Positions 1 to 6,073 of a stretch of DNA of 9,571 nt are shown here, piece after piece (the first letter of the stretch is position 1; each line of letters begins with the position of its first letter). Source of the stretch: CAZQYC01 sp043746555 (GTDB lineage: Bacteria; Pseudomonadota; Gammaproteobacteria; Steroidobacterales; Steroidobacteraceae); NCBI GenBank assembly GCA_043746555.1, contig JAYTQU010000100.1, positions 1 through 9,571 on the forward strand, in the 5' to 3' direction. Made by a program: the position numbers and the translations under genes. Below the pieces are notes generated by a model that was given only the letters and a program-made list of their open reading frames with translations, searched no databases and was not told where the DNA came from.

Positions 1-469
1 TGTCCTTACCGCGCACGTCCTTCAACATTTCGCGAAGTTGCTCCGGATCGTGGATCGCCTCGGCAGCAAGTTGCCGCACTTTGGTTGAAGCGCCGTCAAC
101 GGCTAACTTGCCGAGCAGGTTGTCGTCCTTAATGGACTCAACGGTCTGTTGAACGAGCGCAGGATCGCTGCAGGACACAACCACCGATAACAATGTTTCG
201 ATATCTACGGCACGGCCAAATAAATTGATGTCTAGTGTGCCGGAATCTATTAGCTGGGCTAGTCGTTGTTGGGCGGCACGCTGCACGGCGATCTCCTGAA
301 CGTCGCCGACTTTGGTGACAGTAGCAAGCTTAAATAGGGGTTTGCCGGCATCCAGCACCGCGATCGCGGCGACGGAGTCCGCCGATTGCGCTTCCGAATC
401 GGCAGTTGTCTCGGAAACATTATTCGTCGCAGGAGGCGCTTGATTGAACAAGCGCGTAAGCACAGTCAT
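1..469 (-). CDS. DUF349-like protein, N-terminal part (cut by window edge)
   Basis: A minus-strand frame stays open from an ATG at 467-469 to the window edge (156 codons). It begins M-T-V-L-T-R-L-F and has a polar linker at about residues 10-35. Alpha-helical repeat-like segments follow, of the kind KLATVTKVGDVQEIAVQRAA and LVQQTVESIKDDNLLGKLAV. The visible part ends in DPEQLREMLKDVRGKD, which resembles the stretch just before the DUF349 repeats in proteobacterial DUF349 proteins. The role of that family is not well established; the visible part has no catalytic motif, signal peptide or membrane segment, so it is probably cytoplasmic. A GGGA lies about eight bases before the ATG and supports the start. 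Codons such as CTA and ATA are used more here than in the catabolic genes to the right. The family call rests on pattern memory of the N-terminus only, because the diagnostic domain lies outside the window. Confidence 0.6.
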   Translation of the reverse strand, partial: MTVLTRLFNQAPPATNNVSETTADSEAQSADSVAAIAVLDAGKPLFKLATVTKVGDVQEIAVQRAAQQRLAQLIDSGTLDINLFGRAVDIETLLSVVVSCSDPALVQQTVESIKDDNLLGKLAVDGASTKVRQLAAEAIHDPEQLREMLKDVRGKD

Positions 470-480
470 GTTTTAATCCC

Positions 481-550
481 AGTTAAACTAAATCGACCGG
501 ATAAGCCATTTCGATTGGAACGGTGCATCGGTCGGCGCGGTAGTTTAACT
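481..550. promoter_or_regulatory. Paired palindromes AGTTWAACT upstream of the DUF349-like gene
   Basis: AGTTAAACT at 481-489 and AGTTTAACT at 542-550 are each odd-length palindromes, and together they form a perfect 10-bp inverted repeat (481-490 with 541-550). Their spacing is 61 bp, near six helical turns. The proximal copy ends about 12 bases before the ATG of the leftward DUF349-like gene. This arrangement would suit a dimeric repressor or DNA looping; no regulator is known and function is inferred from geometry only. Confidence 0.35.
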
Positions 551-595
551 TGTCTCGCCCTTTCTATGCCGATCTGATTTATATGCCGATATCAA

Positions 596-643
596 TTCGC
601 CCCGCCGTTCGCCCCGCCATTCGTTAGGTCATTCGCTAAGCCG
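596..643. repeat. Degenerate 12-bp tandem repeat at the 3' end of the diguanylate cyclase gene
   Basis: Units beginning TTCG follow each other every 12 bp: TTCGCCCCGCCG (596-607), TTCGCCCCGCCA (608-619), TTCGTTAGGTCA (620-631) and TTCGCTAAGCCG (632-643). The first two differ at one base. The last unit runs into the stop codon and final codons of the diguanylate cyclase. A shorter direct repeat, TATGCCGAT, lies just to the left (565-573 and 582-590). This looks like slippage-derived intergenic DNA rather than a coding or RNA element. Confidence 0.6.
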
Positions 644-1745
644 CTTCCGACGAATAGGCGCGGTCTCGCCCCGCTCGTTTCGCCGCGAACATGCGGCTGT
701 CGGCGCGTTCGATCAGCACCACGGGCTTCATACCGTCGGTGCGAAACTCCGCGATGCCGGCGCTGCAAGTCACGGTAATTGTTTTCGTGTCGGCTACGCG
801 CAGCGGTTCCGCGGCGACTTGTGCGCGCAACAGCTCGATGCGGGCGGCGGCTGCGTTGCGATCTGTCTCGCGGAATAGCACAGCGAATTCCTCACCGCCG
901 TAACGCGCGATGATATCGGTCTCGCGCATTCCTTTTGCCAAGCGCGCGGCGATGCCGATCAATACTCGATCGCCGGTAGCATGCCCCAGCGTATCGTTGA
1001 TGCGTTTGAAGTGATCGAGATCGAGCAAAGCGACGGTGAGCGCATGATGATTGCGCTCGGCCAACTCGATCTCTTGCGCGAACAGTACATCGAAGTGACC
1101 GCGATTGTATAAACCCGTCAACCGATCGCGCGATGCTAACTCAAGCAAGCGCTGCGCGCGTCGCACATACACGTAAGCAAGCAGTACAGCGGCCGACAAT
1201 AAAATGAGTCGCGTCGCTTGATCCGCGACGCTATGAATACCGACTCCCACGGTAAGCGCAGGGTCTCCCAAGTCGTAACGCCACGCCAAAGTGCCCCATA
1301 ACGCCGCGTATTCCGCGACCGCAAGCATCCCGACTGTGGCGCAAATGCGAGCGTCGTATCGAAGCGCTGTCGCGGCGATGGCCAGAAAGTAGATTTCAAA
1401 AGTAACATTGGAATTGAGTGCCGCCAATGGACCGGTCACAATCGCAAAGCTCGTCAGCGCGGCAGTGACGATCGACACATCGAGTGTGCTCGATACAAAC
1501 CCTATCCAGCGTCGCCATTGCCCAAACATGAGTCGCATCCATATCGCCACGGCTGCGACAGCGCCGGCCAATGTGGCGGCGAACCCCCAAATGTAGACCG
1601 GCACATTGGGATAGTGAATGACTTTCCAAGTGGGCGTAATCAGCAACAATGCCAGGATGACCAAACGCACACGCGCAACCAACCACTCGCCATCAACGCC
1701 GGCGGCAGCAAGAGCGGGATCGGGACGATGCCAGGATATTTTCAT
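636..1745 (-). CDS. Membrane-bound diguanylate cyclase (GGDEF)
   Basis: The 369-aa protein should make cyclic di-GMP from two GTP at the inner membrane. Residues 1-200 are largely hydrophobic with about six membrane segments (roughly 24-40, 50-70, 85-104, 113-130, 133-153 and 175-193) and no recognised sensor domain. The GGDEF domain fills about 200-365. It shows RDRLTGLYNR at its start, LDLDHFKRINDTLGHATGD, an intact GGEEF active site (283-287) and an RETD I-site (274-277) five residues before it, so it should be catalytically active and subject to product inhibition. No EAL or HD-GYP domain is fused. The ATG at 1745 is chosen because the frame upstream of it loses protein character and runs across the divergent epoxide hydrolase gene. 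There is no strong Shine-Dalgarno before this ATG, so the exact start is uncertain. What its membrane domain senses is unknown; the neighbouring catabolic genes give no firm link. Confidence 0.93.
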   Translation of the reverse strand: MKISWHRPDPALAAAGVDGEWLVARVRLVILALLLITPTWKVIHYPNVPVYIWGFAATLAGAVAAVAIWMRLMFGQWRRWIGFVSSTLDVSIVTAALTSFAIVTGPLAALNSNVTFEIYFLAIAATALRYDARICATVGMLAVAEYAALWGTLAWRYDLGDPALTVGVGIHSVADQATRLILLSAAVLLAYVYVRRAQRLLELASRDRLTGLYNRGHFDVLFAQEIELAERNHHALTVALLDLDHFKRINDTLGHATGDRVLIGIAARLAKGMRETDIIARYGGEEFAVLFRETDRNAAAARIELLRAQVAAEPLRVADTKTITVTCSAGIAEFRTDGMKPVVLIERADSRMFAAKRAGRDRAYSSEAA

Positions 1746-1757
1746 ATGCGCGTCATT

Positions 1758-1783
1758 GAGAGCGACAATCGAGAGCGACAATC
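1758..1783. repeat. 13-bp tandem duplication upstream of the diguanylate cyclase
   Basis: GAGAGCGACAATC occurs twice, head to tail, at 1758-1770 and 1771-1783. It lies 13-38 bp upstream of the chosen cyclase start, where a ribosome-binding site or leader would be. An exact duplication suggests recent slippage; an effect on expression is possible but not shown. Confidence 0.6.
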
Positions 1784-1967
1784 GCGCCAACAATTTCTTT
1801 GGTACAGGACGGAATTCTGTGTCGGCGCGCGACGAATGGCAAGCGAGGAATCGCTGTGTCAATATGTCAACACACCTGCCGCGATTCGGCGCATCGTTTG
1901 GCACGTCGACGGTTGCGAAGCACAACGGCAATTCATGCACCGAAACGATCTGAGCCGATAGAGTTTT

Positions 1968-3068
1968 ATGCCGCACCAGAATACGTTGATCACCCGAGCA
2001 TCGCGACTGGCATTCTTGTGGATGCTGTCTTCCCTTCTCGTCTTTGCTGTCCCTGCGGAGTCCGCCGTGAACAAACCCATTGCACCGACTCTGCGCACCA
2101 TCGAATCTAACGGTATTCATTTGCGGATAGCGGAGATGGGTACGGGACCCTTGGTGATTTTAGTGCATGGCTGGCCGGAGTCGTGGTATTCGTGGCGACA
2201 TCAACTACCGGCGCTTGCGGCGGCAGGTTTTCACGCCGTTGCGCCGGATATGCGTGGCTACGGCGAATCCGACAAACCGCAAGCCGTTGAGGACTACGAC
2301 ATTCATCATGTGACGGCGGACATCGTCGGCATTGTCGATGCCCTAGGCAAAGAAACGGGTGAAAAAACGGCAATCCTCGTCGGTCACGATTGGGGTGCGA
2401 TTGTGGCGTGGCAGTGCATGCTGTTGCATCCGCAGCGTTTTACAGCGCTCATCGCGATGAGCGTGCCGTACACCGGTCACGGTCAACAATCGATCGTGCA
2501 AGGATTGCAAAAAGCGCTGCGCGATAATTTCTATTACATACTTTATTTCCAAGAGCCGGGTGTTGCGGAAAAGGAGTTCGATGCCGATCCGCGCGGTATT
2601 TTGAGTCGTCTGTATCTCTCTCCCGATTCGCCGCGCGCAGCGCCGACGATTACCGATCCGAAACGCGCGGCTGGCGGTTGGATTCCAAGGTTAGGTGCGC
2701 CAAAAGGATTACCTAACTGGCTGACGCAAGCCGACCTCGACTACTACGTGAAGGAATTCACGGCAGCCGGTTTTCGCGGCGGTATTAACTACTACCGAAA
2801 CTTCGATCGCAATTGGGAAACCACACCGCAGTTGGCAGACGCGAAAGTGACGGCGCCCGTGTTATTCATCGCGGGTGAAAAAGATGTCGTGCTACGCGGT
2901 GCTACTGCCGAAGCACTAAAGTCATCGATGAAAAATACAGTGCCTAATTTACGGGACGTCAAATTGTTTCCCGGCGCGGGTCACTGGATTCAACAGGAAC
3001 GCGCCGATGATGTGAACGCGGCCATGATCGAGTTCTTGCACAGCGCTACCAACTCTGCGGCTCAATGA
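1968..3068 (+). CDS. Exported epoxide hydrolase-type alpha/beta hydrolase
   Basis: The 366-aa protein matches soluble epoxide hydrolases, which open epoxides to diols through an aspartyl ester. An N-terminal hydrophobic segment (about 14-30) ending PAESA is a Sec signal peptide, probably cleaved after residue 33, so the enzyme should act in the periplasm or outside. Visible catalytic features are the oxyanion motif HGWP (67-70), RGYGESD, nucleophile Asp141 in GHDWG, a lid segment YFQEPGVAE (193-201) like that of mammalian soluble epoxide hydrolase, a lid tyrosine in NYYRN (Tyr276, with Tyr189, Tyr190 or Tyr193 as partner), acid Asp306 in GEKDVV and His339 in GAGHW. Asp rather than Ser at the nucleophile makes epoxide hydrolase or haloalkane dehalogenase the options; the two-tyrosine lid and HGWP favour epoxide hydrolase. 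It is divergent from the diguanylate cyclase and read in the same direction as the esterase. The ribosome-binding site is weak (GATAGAG). Confidence 0.9.
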   Translation: MPHQNTLITRASRLAFLWMLSSLLVFAVPAESAVNKPIAPTLRTIESNGIHLRIAEMGTGPLVILVHGWPESWYSWRHQLPALAAAGFHAVAPDMRGYGESDKPQAVEDYDIHHVTADIVGIVDALGKETGEKTAILVGHDWGAIVAWQCMLLHPQRFTALIAMSVPYTGHGQQSIVQGLQKALRDNFYYILYFQEPGVAEKEFDADPRGILSRLYLSPDSPRAAPTITDPKRAAGGWIPRLGAPKGLPNWLTQADLDYYVKEFTAAGFRGGINYYRNFDRNWETTPQLADAKVTAPVLFIAGEKDVVLRGATAEALKSSMKNTVPNLRDVKLFPGAGHWIQQERADDVNAAMIEFLHSATNSAAQ

Positions 3069-3104
3069 CAGCGGTAAATCGCTCGGCAAAAAGCCGCAGC
3101 GTGT

Positions 3105-3153
3105 CCTAATCTCTAATCTCGAAATATTGAATCTCGGATCTTGAATCCCGAAC
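3105..3153. repeat. Degenerate heptamer tract (TCGAATC-like)
   Basis: About seven near-heptamer units follow each other: CCTAATC, TCTAATC, TCGAAAT, ATTGAATC, TCGGATC, TTGAATC and CCGAAC. Tracts of this TCTAATC/TCGAATC type are familiar in intergenic DNA of Xanthomonadaceae and relatives. No coding role is seen. Confidence 0.6.
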
Positions 3154-3216
3154 GGGCATGGCCGAGTTCGAGCGCTACATCGTTGCAATCTTAAACATTT
3201 CTTTGGACGCAACTCG

Positions 3217-3245
3217 TTGACTATTGCACCAGTACCACGTATTCA
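3217..3245 (+). promoter_or_regulatory. Candidate sigma-70 promoter for the carboxylesterase
   Basis: TTGACT (3217-3222) matches the -35 consensus at five of six bases and is followed after 17 bp by TATTCA (3240-3245), a poor -10 that keeps only the first three consensus bases. Transcription would start near 3252, giving a leader of about 108 bases that begins with the hairpin at 3255-3282. Visual match only. Confidence 0.3.
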
Positions 3246-3254
3246 TGGCCATCT

Positions 3255-3282
3255 CATATTTCGCGGCAGCACCGCGAATATG
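3255..3282 (+). promoter_or_regulatory. Imperfect hairpin in the esterase leader
   Basis: CATATTTCGCGG pairs with CCGCGAATATG around a CAGCA loop, with one bulged T, giving an 11-bp stem. No T-run follows, so it is unlikely to be an intrinsic terminator. If the candidate promoter is right it sits at the very 5' end of the transcript and could stabilise the message; as DNA it could be an operator. Confidence 0.4.
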
Positions 3283-3359
3283 AAATGAAGCACGGCAAAA
3301 CTAACGCATAGGTCCAGAACCACTCCGCGGCCTTTGCTCGAATCATTTAGGGGAATCTC

Positions 3360-4763
3360 ATGAACTCGTTCTACAAACTAATCGGATCGGCACTGGCAAT
3401 CACTGCTTTAGCGCTGCCCGCCGCATTCGCCGATTCGTCGGCAGACTCAGCGAAAGTAAAAATCGACGCCGGTACGCTGGTCGGCACATCGCAAGACGGC
3501 GTCAAAGTATTCAAAGGCGTGCCGTTTGCGGTTCCACCCGTTGGCGATTTGCGTTGGACCGCGCCGCACCGACCCGCTTCGTGGAAAGGCGATCGCGATG
3601 CAACCCGGTTTTCGCGGCCCTGTTCGCAACCGATGAACGCCGACGGCACGCCCAATGGCGGCGGCGCATCCGGTCCCTACAGCGAAGACTGTCTCTATTT
3701 AAATGTCTGGGCACCGGCCAACGCAAAGAACGCACCCGTGATGGTGTGGCTTTTTGGCGGCGGCGCATTCTTGGGCGCGGGTCATCTTGGCAGTTTCAAC
3801 GGTACATCGTTCGCGCGCGACGGCGTCATCATCGTCACCATCAACTACCGTCTGGGATCGTTCGGTTATTTTCCGCATCCGGCATTGACCAAGGTTGCGA
3901 AACCCAACGCGCCGCTCGCAAATTACGCACTGCTCGATGCAATTGAGGCGCTGCATTGGGTGAAGCGTAATATCGCTGCGTTCGGTGGCGACAAAAACAA
4001 CGTCACGCTGTTCGGTCAATCGGCGGGCGGCGCAATGACGGTAAATCTTTTGACAGCGCCTCAAGCGACCAAGGGACTATTTCAAAAAGCCATCATCGAG
4101 TCGGGCGCGATTTTGCGTTCCGCCGGTTCGTTGTCCGATGGCGAAAGCAAAACGGTAAAGGCGCTGACGACGATCGGTGTTCCCGACAACGCAACGCCGG
4201 CGCAGTTGCGTGCGATTCCTGCCAAGACATTGGTTGAATCCGAAGCAACGCGACGCGGGTTCCCCGGCTACCTTGACCGTCGTTTAATGCGCATAGCGGC
4301 GGCAGACGCCTTCAATAACGGCACAGCTCTCGATGTACCGGTGATCATTGGCTCCAACAACGGCGAAGGCGGCGCGGAAGCTGCTCAGACGATTGCAGCT
4401 GGCGAATCGTCGGGTGCGGCGTCATTCCTCTATCAATTCCAATATGTCCCGGCTTGGCGCCACCAAGAACAACCGAAGGGCGCGATTCACTCCGCCGAAC
4501 TACCGTATGTCTTCGATAGTTGGAAAACTTCCGGACTCGCCACGCCGAAGTTCGACGACGCGGATAAGCAAATGGCCAAACAGATGCACTCATGTTGGGT
4601 AGCGTTTGCGAAGTCGCCGGTCACGATGAAGTCTCTCCGTTGCGCCGATGGTCTGACTTGGCCGGCCTATACAAAAGAGAACGATGCGGTTGCCGTATTC
4701 AATACAAAATCGACCATTAAGAAGGCGTCGACGTTACCGAGGTTTGTGGTCACGCCAAAATAA
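3360..4763 (+). CDS. Exported type B carboxylesterase, shortened
   Basis: The 467-aa protein belongs to the carboxylesterase/lipase type B family, which hydrolyses carboxylic esters. Residues 1-24 are a Sec signal peptide, with cleavage expected after AAFA. The sequence shows FKGVPFAVPPVGDLRW, EDCLYLNVW (109-117), the oxyanion motif FGGGAF (132-137), the nucleophile elbow GQSAGG with Ser221, the acid Glu336 in GSNNGEGG and His377 in GAIHSAELPYVF, so the triad is complete. AGGGGA five bases before the ATG supports the start. The oddity is length: Glu to His is 41 residues, against 89 in Bacillus p-nitrobenzyl esterase (310, 399) and 113 in Torpedo acetylcholinesterase (327, 440). About 50-70 residues of helical domain between GSNNGEGG and FLYQFQYVP therefore appear to be absent, without a frameshift. 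Whether the protein folds and is active is uncertain. The substrate is unknown. Confidence 0.93.
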   Translation: MNSFYKLIGSALAITALALPAAFADSSADSAKVKIDAGTLVGTSQDGVKVFKGVPFAVPPVGDLRWTAPHRPASWKGDRDATRFSRPCSQPMNADGTPNGGGASGPYSEDCLYLNVWAPANAKNAPVMVWLFGGGAFLGAGHLGSFNGTSFARDGVIIVTINYRLGSFGYFPHPALTKVAKPNAPLANYALLDAIEALHWVKRNIAAFGGDKNNVTLFGQSAGGAMTVNLLTAPQATKGLFQKAIIESGAILRSAGSLSDGESKTVKALTTIGVPDNATPAQLRAIPAKTLVESEATRRGFPGYLDRRLMRIAAADAFNNGTALDVPVIIGSNNGEGGAEAAQTIAAGESSGAASFLYQFQYVPAWRHQEQPKGAIHSAELPYVFDSWKTSGLATPKFDDADKQMAKQMHSCWVAFAKSPVTMKSLRCADGLTWPAYTKENDAVAVFNTKSTIKKASTLPRFVVTPK

Positions 4764-4779
4764 CGGGCCAAAATAACGT
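4754..4779. repeat. 13-bp tandem duplication across the esterase stop codon
   Basis: GCCAAAATAACGG (4754-4766) is followed directly by GCCAAAATAACGT (4767-4779); 12 of 13 bases match. The first copy contains the TAA stop of the esterase, so the duplication does not alter the protein. Confidence 0.65.
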
Positions 4780-4788
4780 GACGGAAAT

Positions 4789-4829
4789 CGGTTGCTCCTT
4801 CCTAGGATTTCTATCGGAAGGAGCAACCG
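4789..4829. terminator. Bidirectional hairpin terminator between convergent genes
   Basis: CGGTTGCTCCTTCC (4789-4802) and GGAAGGAGCAACCG (4816-4829) form a perfect 14-bp stem around a 13-base loop. It lies between the stop codons of the rightward esterase and the leftward phosphotriesterase-family gene, the usual place for a shared terminator. Neither flank has a proper T-run, so termination may be weak, or the structure may mainly protect 3' ends. Confidence 0.7.
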
Positions 4830-4842
4830 GATCGCATTGGTA

Positions 4843-4899
4843 TTTTCAATTCTCGGATCTCACTGCGCGATTCGCTGTACGCACTCGCCACTCGCCATC
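4843..4899. repeat. Second heptamer-like tract (CACTCGC type)
   Basis: The region contains TTCTCGGATCTCA and GCGATTCGC, followed by an exact tandem heptamer CACTCGC-CACTCGC (4882-4895) and a partial CATC. It lies just beyond the stop codon of the phosphotriesterase-family gene and resembles in style the tract at 3105-3153. Confidence 0.5.
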
Positions 4900-4901
4900 T
4901 G

Positions 4902-6038
4902 TCACGCGTGATGTATGGGCACGAACGCCATGAAGCGACGCGCGTTGTCGACGAATATCTTGTGCAGCATTTCCGGTTTCATCCCCGCTTGCACCAGCAT
5001 CGGTCCGAATACCGTTACGGCTTGCGCGAGACCGGGGCCGCCATTCTTTTTAAGCCGGCGGCCGTTGGAGAAATCCGAGGAAATGAGCAGGTTATCGATG
5101 TACCCGGCATCGATCATCGCAAGGATCGTGGTGACTTTTTGCGCATCAGGCACGATGGGAATCGTGACACGATCGAAGCCAACGAATACACCGCGCTTCG
5201 CCAATTGAATGGCGACTTCTGCTTTGGGATCGTCCAAGCAACACACATGCCCGATCACGATGTGCGCGGGATTGGCGCCGGCCGCTTCGAGTGCATCGAG
5301 CTGTTTTATAGCTGCATCGCGCGGCACCGGCGGATTAGACTGTCGCATGCCGGTATAGGCATTGTGCGTAAAGATCGGCAGATTTGTTTTCACTTGCGCT
5401 TTGCCGACCGCGGTGAACACTTTTTGCTCGTGTTCGGTAAGCTCGCCGCCTTGTTGGCCAATCTCGCCAAGCGCGCCGAGGTGTTGCTCGGTGGCTTCGC
5501 GAACCAGATCGTCGGCAATTTCATCCGCCGACTTCGTGGCAATCTCCGGCGGATAGTTGCGTTCCATGTAATAACCGCCGCTGCCGACAATGTGCACGCC
5601 GGATTCTTTTGCAATGCGTCGTAATGCGTCGATATTGCGATCCATATCGGGATGACCGCCGTCGACAATGCAACTCACTCCTTCTTTACCGGCAGCACGA
5701 GTTTCTTCCACCATCAAATCGACGTCGTCGGAATAATTCGGCGGCACCGCAACGCCTTGCTTCTCGGCCATCGCGCGTGTGAGCGGATAGCGCAGCGACA
5801 AATGTTCGTGAAATAAAATGTATCCGTCGCCGAGTTCTCGTGGCGTTAGGTCCTTAAGAAGCGTGCGGATGATCGGCGCATTTTTCACAGCGGCGAATTT
5901 CTTATCCTTACCGAATGCCGGAACGCCGATAACGGAGGCCGCAGTAACGATCGCGCCGGCACCCAATAGACTCAGCGCTTCGCGGCGATTTAGTTGCCGT
6001 TGCAATGCTCGATAATAGCGATCGTATGACTGCGACAT
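4902..6038 (-). CDS. Tat-exported phosphotriesterase-family metallohydrolase
   Basis: The 378-aa protein belongs to the amidohydrolase superfamily, phosphotriesterase group, whose members hydrolyse lactones, phosphoesters or related bonds at a two-metal centre. A twin-arginine signal NRREALSLLGAGA (17-29) and a hydrophobic stretch to about residue 40 indicate Tat export of a folded, metal-loaded enzyme. Visible metal ligands are His77 and His79 in HEH, Glu192 in GALGEIG, His225 in THNAY, His264 in IGHVCC and Asp322 in SSDFS. The bridging residue is Glu, as in E. coli phosphotriesterase homology protein, rather than the carboxylated Lys of phosphotriesterase and the lactonase group. The start is supported by GGGAG seven bases upstream. 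The gene follows the PQQ dehydrogenase after only 35 bp and is probably cotranscribed, which favours hydrolysis of an oxidation product such as a lactone. The substrate cannot be read from the sequence. Confidence 0.9.
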   Translation of the reverse strand: MSQSYDRYYRALQRQLNRREALSLLGAGAIVTAASVIGVPAFGKDKKFAAVKNAPIIRTLLKDLTPRELGDGYILFHEHLSLRYPLTRAMAEKQGVAVPPNYSDDVDLMVEETRAAGKEGVSCIVDGGHPDMDRNIDALRRIAKESGVHIVGSGGYYMERNYPPEIATKSADEIADDLVREATEQHLGALGEIGQQGGELTEHEQKVFTAVGKAQVKTNLPIFTHNAYTGMRQSNPPVPRDAAIKQLDALEAAGANPAHIVIGHVCCLDDPKAEVAIQLAKRGVFVGFDRVTIPIVPDAQKVTTILAMIDAGYIDNLLISSDFSNGRRLKKNGGPGLAQAVTVFGPMLVQAGMKPEMLHKIFVDNARRFMAFVPIHHA

Positions 6039-6073
6039 TGCTCTGCTCCCAATAAATAGACGGTTGAGACGCG

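Larger units (their letters stand above)
3069..3359. other. Intergenic region between epoxide hydrolase and carboxylesterase
   Basis: This 291-bp stretch has no convincing gene. It holds a weak CGGC-A5-GCCG stem at 3084-3096, a degenerate heptamer tract (3105-3153), a candidate promoter (3217-3245), an imperfect hairpin (3255-3282) and the AGGGGA ribosome-binding site (3349-3354) of the esterase. The length and the candidate promoter suggest that the esterase is transcribed on its own. Confidence 0.6.

Noticed and set aside
1857..1870. Two TTGACA hexamers in tandem on the minus strand upstream of the diguanylate cyclase
   Set aside because: They resemble -35 boxes, but no acceptable -10 is found 16-18 bp downstream of either, so I do not call a promoter.
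1746..2120. A 125-residue N-terminal extension of the diguanylate cyclase in the same frame
   Set aside because: It overlaps the start of the divergent epoxide hydrolase, has no domain-like or membrane character, and precedes an ATG directly followed by the usual membrane region.
1968..3068. Haloalkane dehalogenase as the identity of the Asp-nucleophile hydrolase
   Set aside because: The HGWP oxyanion motif, the YFQEPGVAE lid and the NYYRN tyrosine fit epoxide hydrolase better.
3081..3100. Possible terminator after the epoxide hydrolase gene (CGGC-A5-GCCG)
   Set aside because: The stem is only four pairs and no T-run follows.
4908..5624. A 238-codon plus-strand frame opposite the phosphotriesterase-family gene
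   Set aside because: It is antisense to a gene with all metal ligands in place, and its composition is that of a complement shadow.
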